Assembly: GCA_029690005.1 (NCBI GenBank)
Contig: CP121458.1
Location: 62,001 to 126,000, forward strand
Origin: Prescottella defluvii
Lineage (GTDB): Bacteria > Actinomycetota > Actinomycetes > Mycobacteriales > Mycobacteriaceae
Direction: 5' to 3'
Length of the DNA stretch: 64,000 nt
Shown: one piece after another, positions 17,685-25,816 of the stretch
Numbering within the stretch: position 1 is the first letter of the stretch
How the letters are laid out: each line of letters opens with the position of its first letter
The notes under the pieces: model-generated
The model's input: the letters and a program-made list of their open reading frames with translations, nothing else
Told to the model about the DNA's origin: nothing
The model's database searches: none
Program-made: the position numbers and the translations under genes

Positions 17685-18155
17685 TCAGCGCACCTCGGCG
17701 ATGAGCTCGACCTCGACGGGCGACCCGAGCGGCAGCTCGGCGACGCCGACCGCCGAACGAGCGTGGATACCCGCGTCGCCGAACACCTCACCGAGGAACT
17801 CGGACGCGCCGTTGATCACACCGGGCTGACCGGTGAAGCCCTCGGCCGAGGCCACGAAGCCGACGACCTTGACGATGCGCACGATCGAATCCAGGCCGAC
17901 CAGGGCGTCCACGGCGGCGAGCGCGTTCAGCGCGCACTGGCGGGCGGCGGCCTTCGCGTCGGCGTCCGAGACGCCCGCGCCGACCTTGCCGACGATCGGC
18001 AGCTTGCCGTCGACGAACGGCAGCTGGCCCGAGGTGTGGACGTGGTCTCCGGTGCGGACGGCCGGCACGTACGCGGCGACGGGCGCGGCCACTGGCGGCA
18101 GGTCGATGCCCAGCTCAGCCAGGCGCGCGGTCCAGGACTGTGTGGTGTCTGCCAC
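17685..18155 (-). CDS. RidA-family protein (Rv3678c-like)
   Basis: A 156-residue YjgF/RidA-fold protein (TGDHVHTSGQLPFVDGKLPIVGKVG ... IVRIVKVVGFVASAEGFTGQP ... ARSAVGVAELPLGSPVEVELIAEV), homolog of Rv3678c in the conserved block. RidA proteins hydrolyse reactive enamine/imine intermediates; the Arg in HARSAVGVAELP matches the catalytic position. Start GTG at 18155. It follows the DUF4177 gene by only four bases, so the two form an operon divergent from the ArsA pair. Confidence 0.85.
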   Translation of the reverse strand: MADTTQSWTARLAELGIDLPPVAAPVAAYVPAVRTGDHVHTSGQLPFVDGKLPIVGKVGAGVSDADAKAAARQCALNALAAVDALVGLDSIVRIVKVVGFVASAEGFTGQPGVINGASEFLGEVFGDAGIHARSAVGVAELPLGSPVEVELIAEVR

Positions 18156-18159
18156 GGTC

Positions 18160-18323
18160 TCAGCCCTTCGGACGCTTGAGGTAGGCCACGTGCTGCTCGC
18201 CCGTCGGGCCGGGGAGCACGGTCACCAGTTCCCAACCGTCCCGCCCCACTGGTCGAGGATCGCCTTGGTCGCGTGCGTCAGCAGCGGCACGGTCGCGTAC
18301 TCCCAGGTAGTCAATTCGCTCAT
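18160..18323 (-). CDS. DUF4177-type small protein (Rv3678A-like), broken by one base
   Basis: Read from ATG 18323 the protein is MSELTTWEYATVPLLTHATKAILDQWG, then a one-base loss in the ggggcggg run (18240-18249) brings an early stop. Adding one base gives DGWELVTVLPGPTGEQHVAYLKRPKG and a stop at 18160, a 54-residue protein of the DUF4177 type encoded at this place in mycobacteria (Rv3678A). The function is not known. The conservation of both halves argues for a sequencing error. Confidence 0.7.
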
Positions 18324-18404
18324 GCCGTGGAGCCTATCCCCCGCACGTGCGCGCTCCTCGACTTATAGGCTCGTGCCCGTGGCAGCACCGACAGATACGG
18401 CCGC

Positions 18405-19412
18405 ATGGCCCCCGCCGGCGAGCCGGCATGGCCCGCCAGCGCAGGCGCGGCGCGACTGCACTTCGTCTCCGGCAAGGGCGGCACCGGCAAGTCCACCGTG
18501 GCCGCCGCGCTGGCGCTCGCACTCGCCGCCGGCGGACGACGCGTGCTGCTGATCGAGGTCGAGGGCCGACAGGGCATCGCGCAGCTGTTCGACGTGCCGC
18601 CCCTCCCTCCGAAGGAGACCAAGATCGCGACCGCCGAGGGCGGCGGTGAGGTGTTCGCGCTCGCGGTCGACCTCGAGACCGCGTTCCTCGAATACCTCGA
18701 CATGTTCTACAACCTGGGCTTCGCGGGCCGCGCGATGAAGAAGATCGGTGCGGTCGAGTTCGCGACCACGCTCGCGCCGGGCCTGCGCGACGTCCTGCTC
18801 ACCGGCAAGATCAAAGAGTGCGCGGTGCGCACCGACAAGTCCGGCCGCCGCGCGTACGACGCCGTCGTGGTGGACGCACCGCCGACCGGCCGCATCGGCA
18901 AGTTCCTCGACGTGACCCGCGCGATGTCGGAGCTCGCGAAGGGCGGGCCGATCCACTCGCAGAGCCAGGGGGTCGTGCGGCTGCTGCACTCGGACGAGAC
19001 GGTCATACACCTGGTCACGCTGCTCGAGGCGCTGCCGGTGCAGGAGACCGCGGACGCCGTCGCCGAGCTCGCGGCCGCCGAGCTGCACCTGGGCACGGTG
19101 ATCGTCAACCGCACCAACACGGCGTTCCTGCCGCAGGACGCGCTCGCCGACGCCGCGAAGGGCCGTGTCGATGCCGCCGCGGTCCGGAAGGGCCTGGCGC
19201 GGGCCGGCATCACGCTGTCCGACGACGATTTCGCCGGGCTGCTGACCGAGACGATCGAACACGCGGCGACGCTGGCCGCGCAGGACGAGAGCGCCGCGCA
19301 ACTCGACGACGTGAAGGTGGCCCGCATGCATCTGCCCGCGCTGGTGGACGGCGTCGACCTCGGTGGGCTCTACGAGCTCGCCGAGCGCCTGACCGAGCAG
19401 GGTGTGCGATGA
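18405..19412 (+). CDS. ArsA/GET3-family ATPase, first of a pair (Rv3679-like)
   Basis: A 335-residue ATPase of the anion-transporter/GET3 class with the deviant Walker [12 protein letters not shown] (residues 21-31) and switch region [20 protein letters not shown]. Homolog of Rv3679, which in mycobacteria acts with Rv3680 (Bag complex) in glycerol and redox stress tolerance. ATG 18405 is the first in-frame start; a GTG-led N terminus in another frame (from 18374) could be real if a base is missing in the ccccc run near 18410. The stop overlaps the next gene's ATG (ATGA). Confidence 0.9.
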   Translation: MAPAGEPAWPASAGAARLHFVSGKGGTGKSTVAAALALALAAGGRRVLLIEVEGRQGIAQLFDVPPLPPKETKIATAEGGGEVFALAVDLETAFLEYLDMFYNLGFAGRAMKKIGAVEFATTLAPGLRDVLLTGKIKECAVRTDKSGRRAYDAVVVDAPPTGRIGKFLDVTRAMSELAKGGPIHSQSQGVVRLLHSDETVIHLVTLLEALPVQETADAVAELAAAELHLGTVIVNRTNTAFLPQDALADAAKGRVDAAAVRKGLARAGITLSDDDFAGLLTETIEHAATLAAQDESAAQLDDVKVARMHLPALVDGVDLGGLYELAERLTEQGVR

Positions 19413-20548
19413 ATCCGCCGCGGACCGCGCCGGCCCTCGACCTCGGCGGCGTCCTCGCCGACCCGAAGACACGCATCGTCGTGTGCTGCGGTGCCGGTGG
19501 CGTCGGCAAGACGACCACCGCCGCGTCGATGGCACTACGCGCGGCCGAGAAGGGCCGACGCGTCGCGGTCCTGACGATCGACCCGGCCCGCCGACTCGCG
19601 CAGGCGCTCGGGGTACAGGACCTCGACAACGAGCCGCAACTGGTGGAACTGGCACCCGGGGCGACCGGCGAGCTGCACGCGATGATGCTGAACATGCGCC
19701 GCACGTTCGACGAGATGGTGCTCGAGCACTCGGCGCCCGACAAGGCCGAGCAGATCCTCGCGAATCCCTTCTACCAAACGGTCGCCACGTCGTTCTCCGG
19801 CACGCAGGAGTACATGGCGATGGAGAAGCTCGGCCAGCTCGCGGCCGACGACCGGTGGGACCTGGTGATCGTGGACACGCCGCCGTCGCGCAACGCGCTC
19901 GACTTCCTCGACGCACCGCAGCGCCTCGGCGCCTTCCTCGACGGCCGGATGATCCGCCTGCTGACCGCGCCGGGGCGCGGCATCGGACGGCTCGTGACGG
20001 GCGCGATGGGGCTGGCCCTCAAGGGCGTCTCGACGGTGGTGGGCAGCCAGATGCTGTCCGACGCGTCGGCGTTCGTGCAGTCGCTGGACTCGATGTTCGG
20101 CGGCTTCCGGGAGCGTGCGACGCGCACGTACGAGCTGCTTCGCCAGGAGGGCACGCAGTTCGTGGTCATCGCGGCCGCCGAACCCGACGCGCTGCGCGAG
20201 GCCGCGTTCTTCGTGGACCGGCTGTCCGGAGACCGCATGCCGCTGGCGGGCCTGGTACTCAACCGGACCCACCCCACGCTGTGCTCGATGTCCGCCGATC
20301 ACGCCCTCACCGGCGCCGATCTGCTGGACGAGAGCGAGCCGGCGGATGCCGCGAACGAGCTGACCTCCGCGGTTCTGCGGGTGCACGCGCACCGGGCGGT
20401 GACCGCGAAGCGGGAGCTGCGGCTGCTCAGCCGGTTCACCGCGTCACACCAGCACGTACCGATCATCGGGGTGCCGTCGCTGCCCTTCGAGGTGTCGGAC
20501 CTCGAGGCGCTGCGCGCGGTGGGCGACCAGCTCACCCGTCAGGGCTGA
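19409..20548 (+). CDS. ArsA/GET3-family ATPase, second of a pair (Rv3680-like)
   Basis: A 379-residue ATPase with P-loop [10 protein letters not shown] (residues 28-36), [14 protein letters not shown] switch segment and [20 protein letters not shown]. Homolog of Rv3680, partner of Rv3679. The four-base overlap and matched family argue for a heteromeric complex. A strong terminator follows at 20571. Confidence 0.92.
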   Translation: MNPPRTAPALDLGGVLADPKTRIVVCCGAGGVGKTTTAASMALRAAEKGRRVAVLTIDPARRLAQALGVQDLDNEPQLVELAPGATGELHAMMLNMRRTFDEMVLEHSAPDKAEQILANPFYQTVATSFSGTQEYMAMEKLGQLAADDRWDLVIVDTPPSRNALDFLDAPQRLGAFLDGRMIRLLTAPGRGIGRLVTGAMGLALKGVSTVVGSQMLSDASAFVQSLDSMFGGFRERATRTYELLRQEGTQFVVIAAAEPDALREAAFFVDRLSGDRMPLAGLVLNRTHPTLCSMSADHALTGADLLDESEPADAANELTSAVLRVHAHRAVTAKRELRLLSRFTASHQHVPIIGVPSLPFEVSDLEALRAVGDQLTRQG

Positions 20549-20570
20549 CCGCCCGTTCCTGGAGAGACGC

Positions 20571-20601
20571 GACGCAGCGGCGCCCTCGGCGCCGCTGCGT
20601 C
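20571..20601. terminator. Terminator between the ArsA pair and whiB4
   Basis: A perfect 14-bp stem (20571-20584 with 20588-20601) and a three-base loop, between convergent genes. Confidence 0.85.
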
Positions 20602-20666
20602 CACGACTTAGCTCCGTTTCAACCGGATCGGACCTACTCCCCGACGAGGACCGACTCGGTGTGTGA

Positions 20667-20990
20667 TCAGACTGCGGACTGGTGCTGACGCTGCGCGTCG
20701 AAGAAGTCGGCCCAGGACTCGACCTCCGGGTGCTGCTTGAGCAGTGCACGGCGCTGACGTTCGGTCATGCCACCCCACACACCGAATTCGACCTTGTTGT
20801 CCAGCGCGTCGGCACCACACTGCATGAGTACCGGGCAGTGCCGGCAGATCGTCGCGGCCTTGCGCTGCGCTGCGCCGCGGACGAAGAGTTGATCGGGGTC
20901 GACTTCACGGCATCGTGCCTGCGCGACCCACTGGATGCGAGCTTCCGCTTCCTCGTAGTCGAGCCGCGTGGCGGGGCTGGTCATGTGCAT
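20667..20990 (-). CDS. whiB4: WhiB4-type iron-sulfur redox-sensing regulator
   Basis: A 107-residue WhiB protein with four cluster cysteines (Cys27, Cys49, Cys52, Cys58, the last three in ICRHCPVLMQC), the GVWGG turn and a basic C-terminal helix (RQRRALLKQHPEV). FVRGAAQRKAA and its place between the ArsA pair and ponA2 identify it as WhiB4 (Rv3681c). WhiB4 senses oxidants through its [4Fe-4S] cluster and controls antioxidant genes. Start ATG at 20990 or 20984. Confidence 0.95.
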   Translation of the reverse strand: MHMTSPATRLDYEEAEARIQWVAQARCREVDPDQLFVRGAAQRKAATICRHCPVLMQCGADALDNKVEFGVWGGMTERQRRALLKQHPEVESWADFFDAQRQHQSAV

Positions 20991-21088
20991 TCGGTTCCCC
21001 TTCGGTCCAAACGCCGTTCCCCACGGCGCTCAGGATGTTCACGCAGTCCCCGGGCTATCACGTGCGGACTGCACCACATTCCTAATCC

Positions 21089-21110
21089 AGTGTTAGCTGT
21101 ATCACACTGA
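21089..21110. promoter_or_regulatory. 22-bp palindrome containing a CRP-like site, between whiB4 and ponA2
   Basis: CAGTGT and ACACTG arms enclose ten bases. Inside is TGTTAGCTGTATCACA (21091-21106), which differs from TGTGA-N6-TCACA at one arm position. It lies about 100 bases upstream of whiB4. The crp gene is in the same window. The rest of the 297-base spacer shows no gene. Confidence 0.45.
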
Positions 21111-21287
21111 CGAGAGCTAATTTAGGTAAAGATCGCCCGCTGCGCAAGATCGAGAGCGTAGATTCTGGTACGCGCGTGCATTCTTCGTCGCATTTGCCCG
21201 GGTCAAATCGGCTCTTCGTCGTCAAACAAGCGTCCAGTTTGAGTCGTCCACCGGGACAGTCGGTCGGTTCGACGTACTCTGTAGCTC

Positions 21288-23612
21288 GTGTCGAGAGCCA
21301 AAACGATCGCCAAGCTCGCGGGATGTTCCGCACTCGCCGGCGTCCTCCTCGCGGGAGTGATGTTTCCGCTGGCAGGAGGCTTCGGCTTCGCCTCCAACCG
21401 CGCCACCGATGCCGTCGACAACGTCTCGGCGGAACTCGTCGAAGGCACCGTTCCGGCAGTAACGACGATGACGGACGTCGCCGGCAACCCGATCGCGTGG
21501 CTCTACGAGCAACGCCGCTTCGAGGTCCCGAGCGACAAGATCTCCAACGACATGAAGTTGTCGCTGGTTTCGATCGAGGACAAGCGCTTCGCCGACCACA
21601 AGGGCGTCGACTGGCAGGGCACACTCCGCGCGTTCATGACGAACACGACCAGCGGTGAGGTCCAGCAGGGCGCCTCCACCATCGACCAGCAGTACGTCAA
21701 GAACTACCAATTGCTGGTGGTGGCCCGGAACGACGCCGAGCGGCGCGCCGCGATCGAGACGACGCCCGCGCGCAAGATCCGCGAGATCCGGATGGCGCTG
21801 ACGCTCGACAAGAAGCTGAGCAAGGACGAGATCCTCACGCGGTATCTCAACCTGGTGCCGTTCGGCAACGGCTCGTTCGGCATCCAGGACGCCGCGCAGA
21901 CGTACTTCGGTGTCGACGCCAAGGACCTGAATCTGACGCAGTCGGCAATGCTGGCCGGCATGGTGCAGTCCAGCTCGGCGCTGAACCCGTACACCAACCC
22001 GGAGGGCGTGCTCGAGCGCCGCAACACGGTCCTCGACACGATGATCACGAACATCCCGGACCGGGCCACCGAGATCCGGGCCGCCAAGACCGAGCCGCTC
22101 GGCGTGCTGCCGGAACCGAAGGCACTGCCGCGCGGCTGCATCGCCGCCGGCGATCAGGGCTTCTTCTGCGACTACGCGCTGCAGTACCTCGCGGCGGCGG
22201 GCCTGAGCAAGGAACAGATCAACCGCGGCGGCTACACGATCAAGACCACCCTCGACCCGTCGGTGCAGAAGTCGGTGAAGTCGGCGCTCGTCGCCAACGC
22301 CGACCCGAAGCTCGACGGCATCGCGAACGTGATGAACGTGGTCCAGCCGGGCCAGGACCAGCATCGGGTGCTGGCGATGGCGTCGAGCCGCGCGTACGGC
22401 CTCGACACCGCCGCGGAGCAGACCGTGCAGCCGCAGCCGTACACGCTGGTCGGCCACGGCGCCGGATCGATCTTCAAGATCTTCACCACGGCGGCCGCGA
22501 TGGAGAAGGGCCTCGGCACCAGCGCGGTGCTCGACGTGCCCCGGCGCTTCGAGGCCCGCGGTATGGGTAACGGCGGTGCGCGCGGCTGTCCCGCGGCGAC
22601 GTACTGCGTCGAGAACGCCACCCCCAACTACGCGGCCAAGCTGTCGGTCACGGACGCGCTCGCACAGTCACCGAACACCGCGTTCGTGAAGCTGATCGAG
22701 TCCACGGGCGTCACGCCGACGGTCGACATGGCCGTCCGACTGGGTCTGCGCTCGTACACGGTCGCCGGGTCGTCGGGCTTCGGTGACCAGAGCATGGCGG
22801 ACATGCAGAAGCAGCAGAACCTGGGCTCGTTCACGCTCGGCCCCACGTGGGTCAATCCGCTCGAGCTCGCGAACGTCGCGGCGACCCTGGCCTCGCACGG
22901 CAAGTGGTGCCCGCCGACGCCGATCGACTCGATCACCGACCGCGAGGGCAAGCCGGTCTCCATCACGCAGGAGGCGTGTGAGCAGGTGGTCGATCCGGGT
23001 CTGGCCGACACGCTGTCGGTGGCGCTGAGCAAGGACGACCAGCCGAGCGGCACGTCGTACGCGGCCGCCAGCTCGGCCGGCTGGAAGCTCCCGATGTCGG
23101 GCAAGACGGGTACCACCGAGTCGCACATGTCGTCGGGATTCCTCGGGTTCACCAACAACCTGGCCGCGAGCGTGCTGGTGTACGGCGACTCGACGACCCC
23201 CGGCGAGATCTGCTCGGCGCCGCTGCGTCCGTGCGGTGACGGCAACCTGTACGGCGGCACCGAACCGGCCCGCACGTGGTTCCAGGCGATGATGCCGATC
23301 GTCGGCAACTTCGGTCCCACCGCGCTGCCGCCGGTCGACGAGAAGTACGTGAAGGGCTCGCAGAACGCGCAGGTGCCCGACGTCGTCGGCATGACGCAGG
23401 ACGCGGCGACGGCCGCCCTCAAGGCCGCCGGTTTCACGGTGAACCCCGTGACGACCAAGTCGGACGTCCCCAAGGGCAGCGTCACGGGCAGCGCGCCGGC
23501 GGGGTTGGCGGTGCCGGGCTCTGCGGTGACGATCTACGTCAGCGACGGATCGGTGAAGGCGACGCCCTCGGGTTCCGCGCCAGCGAACCCGACGCCGTCA
23601 CCCGGCGGCTGA
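21288..23612 (+). CDS. ponA2: Bifunctional penicillin-binding protein PonA2 with PASTA domain
   Basis: A 774-residue class A PBP. One N-terminal membrane helix (residues 8-30), a GT51 glycosyltransferase domain with the catalytic Glu97 in SIEDKRFADHKGVD, a transpeptidase domain with S394-I-F-K397, S461-P-N463 and K606-T-G, and a single C-terminal PASTA domain (about residues 690-760) ending in a Pro/Ser-rich tail. It polymerises and crosslinks peptidoglycan at the outer membrane face. Start GTG at 21288 corresponds to the mycobacterial PonA2 start. Homolog of Rv3682. Confidence 0.97.
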   Translation: MSRAKTIAKLAGCSALAGVLLAGVMFPLAGGFGFASNRATDAVDNVSAELVEGTVPAVTTMTDVAGNPIAWLYEQRRFEVPSDKISNDMKLSLVSIEDKRFADHKGVDWQGTLRAFMTNTTSGEVQQGASTIDQQYVKNYQLLVVARNDAERRAAIETTPARKIREIRMALTLDKKLSKDEILTRYLNLVPFGNGSFGIQDAAQTYFGVDAKDLNLTQSAMLAGMVQSSSALNPYTNPEGVLERRNTVLDTMITNIPDRATEIRAAKTEPLGVLPEPKALPRGCIAAGDQGFFCDYALQYLAAAGLSKEQINRGGYTIKTTLDPSVQKSVKSALVANADPKLDGIANVMNVVQPGQDQHRVLAMASSRAYGLDTAAEQTVQPQPYTLVGHGAGSIFKIFTTAAAMEKGLGTSAVLDVPRRFEARGMGNGGARGCPAATYCVENATPNYAAKLSVTDALAQSPNTAFVKLIESTGVTPTVDMAVRLGLRSYTVAGSSGFGDQSMADMQKQQNLGSFTLGPTWVNPLELANVAATLASHGKWCPPTPIDSITDREGKPVSITQEACEQVVDPGLADTLSVALSKDDQPSGTSYAAASSAGWKLPMSGKTGTTESHMSSGFLGFTNNLAASVLVYGDSTTPGEICSAPLRPCGDGNLYGGTEPARTWFQAMMPIVGNFGPTALPPVDEKYVKGSQNAQVPDVVGMTQDAATAALKAAGFTVNPVTTKSDVPKGSVTGSAPAGLAVPGSAVTIYVSDGSVKATPSGSAPANPTPSPGG

Positions 23613-23621
23613 TCCTTCCCG

Positions 23622-23648
23622 CGTTTCGTCCGGCCCGGTCCCGGGTAG
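23622..23648 (+). promoter_or_regulatory. SigF/SigB-like promoter of the DUF2231/DJ-1 pair
   Basis: CGTTT at 23622-23626 and GGGTAG at 23643-23648, 16 bases apart, close to the mycobacterial SigF consensus GGTTT-N15-17-GGGTAT. The -10 ends nine bases before the ATG at 23658, so the message would be leaderless or nearly so. Confidence 0.5.
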
Positions 23649-23657
23649 TCGCGGGAC

Positions 23658-24299
23658 ATGAACCTTCGTCACCTGTACAACAGGGCCGAGTCCGCGTCGT
23701 TCCTCGACGGGATCAGCGCGACGATCCAGCACCGCATCCAGGCGGGGTTGGGCCGCACGCCGATCGGTGATCGACTGCGCGGCGACTGGCTCGGGCATCC
23801 CGTGCATCCGGTCCTCGTCGCGATCCCGATCGGGGCGTGGACCAGCTCCCTCGTCTTCGACGCCGTCCTTCGCGATCCGCAGGGCGCGCGACGGCTGATC
23901 GGCGTCGGGTTGGCGGCGACGCCGCCGACGCTCGCGACCGGCTGGGCGGACTGGAGCGAGCGCGACACCCGTCAGCGCCGGGTCGGCCTGCTGCACGCCG
24001 GTGCCAACGCCACCGGCATCGTGCTGATGCTCGCCTCGTTCCGCCGGCACAAGAACGCGCCCGGGTTCTCCGCCACCGCACTGAGTGCACTCGCCCTGAC
24101 GGCCGTCGGTGTGGGCGGCGCCCTCGGCGGACACCTCGTCTTCGGTCAGGGCGCCGGCCTCGAAATGGCCTCCGAGAGCCACGGTCCCGCATTCGACCCG
24201 GTGCTCGCCGAGGTCGACTCCGCCGCCGAGGAGAGGGCCGTGGAGGAGAAGACCGCGAACGGCCACCGCCACCACGTATCGATGGGACGACACCGATGA
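23658..24299 (+). CDS. DUF2231 membrane protein
   Basis: A 213-residue protein with LGHPVHPVLVAIPIGAWTSSLVFDAVL (typical DUF2231 start, HPxHP motif) and four predicted membrane segments between about residues 50 and 175, then a charged, His-rich tail. DUF2231 proteins are of unknown function, sometimes linked to redox or stress genes. The stop overlaps the start of the DJ-1/PfpI gene (ATGA), so both are made together, behind a stress-type promoter. Confidence 0.8.
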   Translation: MNLRHLYNRAESASFLDGISATIQHRIQAGLGRTPIGDRLRGDWLGHPVHPVLVAIPIGAWTSSLVFDAVLRDPQGARRLIGVGLAATPPTLATGWADWSERDTRQRRVGLLHAGANATGIVLMLASFRRHKNAPGFSATALSALALTAVGVGGALGGHLVFGQGAGLEMASESHGPAFDPVLAEVDSAAEERAVEEKTANGHRHHVSMGRHR

Positions 24300-24859
24300 C
24301 CACCTCCACCCCGCTGCAGGGACGGACCGTCGCGATCCTCGCCACCAATGGTGTCGAGGAGTCGGAGCTCGTCGAACCACGCAGGGCCGTCGAGCAGGCG
24401 GGCGCCACGGCCCAACTGCTGTCGCTGTCGATCGGACGGATCCAAGCGATGAAGGGCGACGTCCACACCGCCGGCCTCTACGACGTCGACGCCGTTGTCA
24501 CGGACGTGACGATCGAGGACTTCGATGCCCTGATCCTGCCCGGCGGAACGACCAATCCCGACCACCTCCGGCAGAACAAGAAAGCCGTCGCGTTCGTTCA
24601 CGATTTCGTCGAGGCAGGCAAGCCTGTCGGCGCGATCTGCCACGGACCGTGGACCCTGGTGGAAGCCGACGTCGTCCGCGGCCGGACGCTGACGTCGTAC
24701 CCGAGCATTCGAACCGACATCCGCAACGCGGGCGGCAACGTCGTCGAGCGCGAAGTCGTCATCGACGGCGCGTTGGTGTCGAGCCGCAATCCGCACGACC
24801 TGCCCGCGTTCTGCGACGCGATCGTCGACGTCTTCGCGGCGACGACCACGCAGGTGTGA
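24296..24859 (+). CDS. DJ-1/PfpI family protein
   Basis: A 187-residue DJ-1/PfpI protein: ILATNGVEESELVEPRRAVEQAG, ALILPGGTTNPDHLR, and the nucleophile Cys in GAICHGPWTLVEADVVRGRTLTSYPSIRTDIRNAGG, typical of the general-stress PfpI/YhbO subgroup. These proteins repair or scavenge glycation damage or act as chaperones. It is fused by overlap to the DUF2231 gene. Confidence 0.9.
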   Translation: MTTSTPLQGRTVAILATNGVEESELVEPRRAVEQAGATAQLLSLSIGRIQAMKGDVHTAGLYDVDAVVTDVTIEDFDALILPGGTTNPDHLRQNKKAVAFVHDFVEAGKPVGAICHGPWTLVEADVVRGRTLTSYPSIRTDIRNAGGNVVEREVVIDGALVSSRNPHDLPAFCDAIVDVFAATTTQV

Positions 24860-24862
24860 CCT

Positions 24863-25650
24863 CTACCTGCCGAGCGTCACCTGGACCCCACCGGCGACCG
24901 GAACCGCGTCGTTGACCATTGCTCCGAAGCATGTGAGGTTCGGCCGACGGGGCGCGAGCACGACGGGTTCACCGATGTAGTCGATCGGCGTCGCGAACGC
25001 TGTCGGAATGCCCAAACGCACGCGGGCGTGCGGGATCTCGGCGCACGAGCCGGACGGACCGTAATATCCAACGGACTGGTAACCGAACGGCATCATGCGG
25101 CGCAGTTCGTTCGTGATCTGGACGCCGCTGGTCGCGCGCGGGTAAGGCATCGCGCCGTCGTCGACGGAGCCCTGCCAATAGTTCGACCCCATCTGTTCCA
25201 CGCGCAGTGTGTATGTCTTTCCCAGCGCGAAGTCGAAGAAGTCACCCGGCAGGTCATCCCGCCGGTGGTGGGGCCGACGGGCCCGCAACCGGGACTTTGG
25301 ATGTCGGGGCCGAAGTAGCTGAAGACGGTACGGGCGACCAGGGGACCGTCTACCGTGGAGCGCTCGATCTCGAGTCCGATGTAGCCGCTCTGCCAGTTCT
25401 GGAAACCGAAGTGCTGCCCGACGGAAAGGGATTGGCCCGGGCCGGTCACACCGATCTCGTCAATGGTGACGGGGAACGCGAACTCGGAGATTCCCTTGGA
25501 ACCACCGTTGGTCGCGAGCCAGTCGATCTGGACCATCTCACCCGGCACCACCGCTGCCGCTGCAGTACTCGGCGTCGCCACTGCGACGACAGCGGCCGCG
25601 CCCAACGCCGCCATGACCGAACGTGCTGTCCGCGAACCGATCCACCCCAT
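24863..25650 (-). CDS. Secreted protein of unknown function (frameshifted)
   Basis: A signal peptide (MGWIGSRTARSVMAALGAAAVVAVATPSTAAA) precedes a beta-rich domain (VVPGEMVQIDWLATNGGSKGISEFAFPVTIDEIGVTGPGQSLSVGQHFGFQNWQSGYIGLE...), then in a second frame DDLPGDFFDFALGKTYTLRVEQMGSNYWQGSVDDGAMP. One base is lost near 25270 in a G/C run. Total about 262 residues. The pattern suggests a carbohydrate- or lectin-like fold, but no family was recognised. Ends three bases from the convergent DJ-1 stop. Confidence 0.65.
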
Positions 25651-25735
25651 GTCGATCTCCTCCCCCTTGGGGCCACGGTGCCCCGATCATCCTGTTGATC
25701 TTGCATGGGGATTCCGGCGTTACGGAAGAAGCAAT

Positions 25736-25770
25736 CGGGAGCAGGCGGGCGCCACGCCCGCCTGCTCCCG
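25736..25770 (-). terminator. Terminator after the YtcJ-like amidohydrolase
   Basis: A perfect 15-bp stem (25736-25750 with 25756-25770) and a five-base loop, 47 bases past the stop codon at 25817. Confidence 0.85.
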
Positions 25771-25816
25771 ATGTCGCCTGGTGGATCCAGACAGGTACGA
25801 CGCGCGTACTGCAGCC

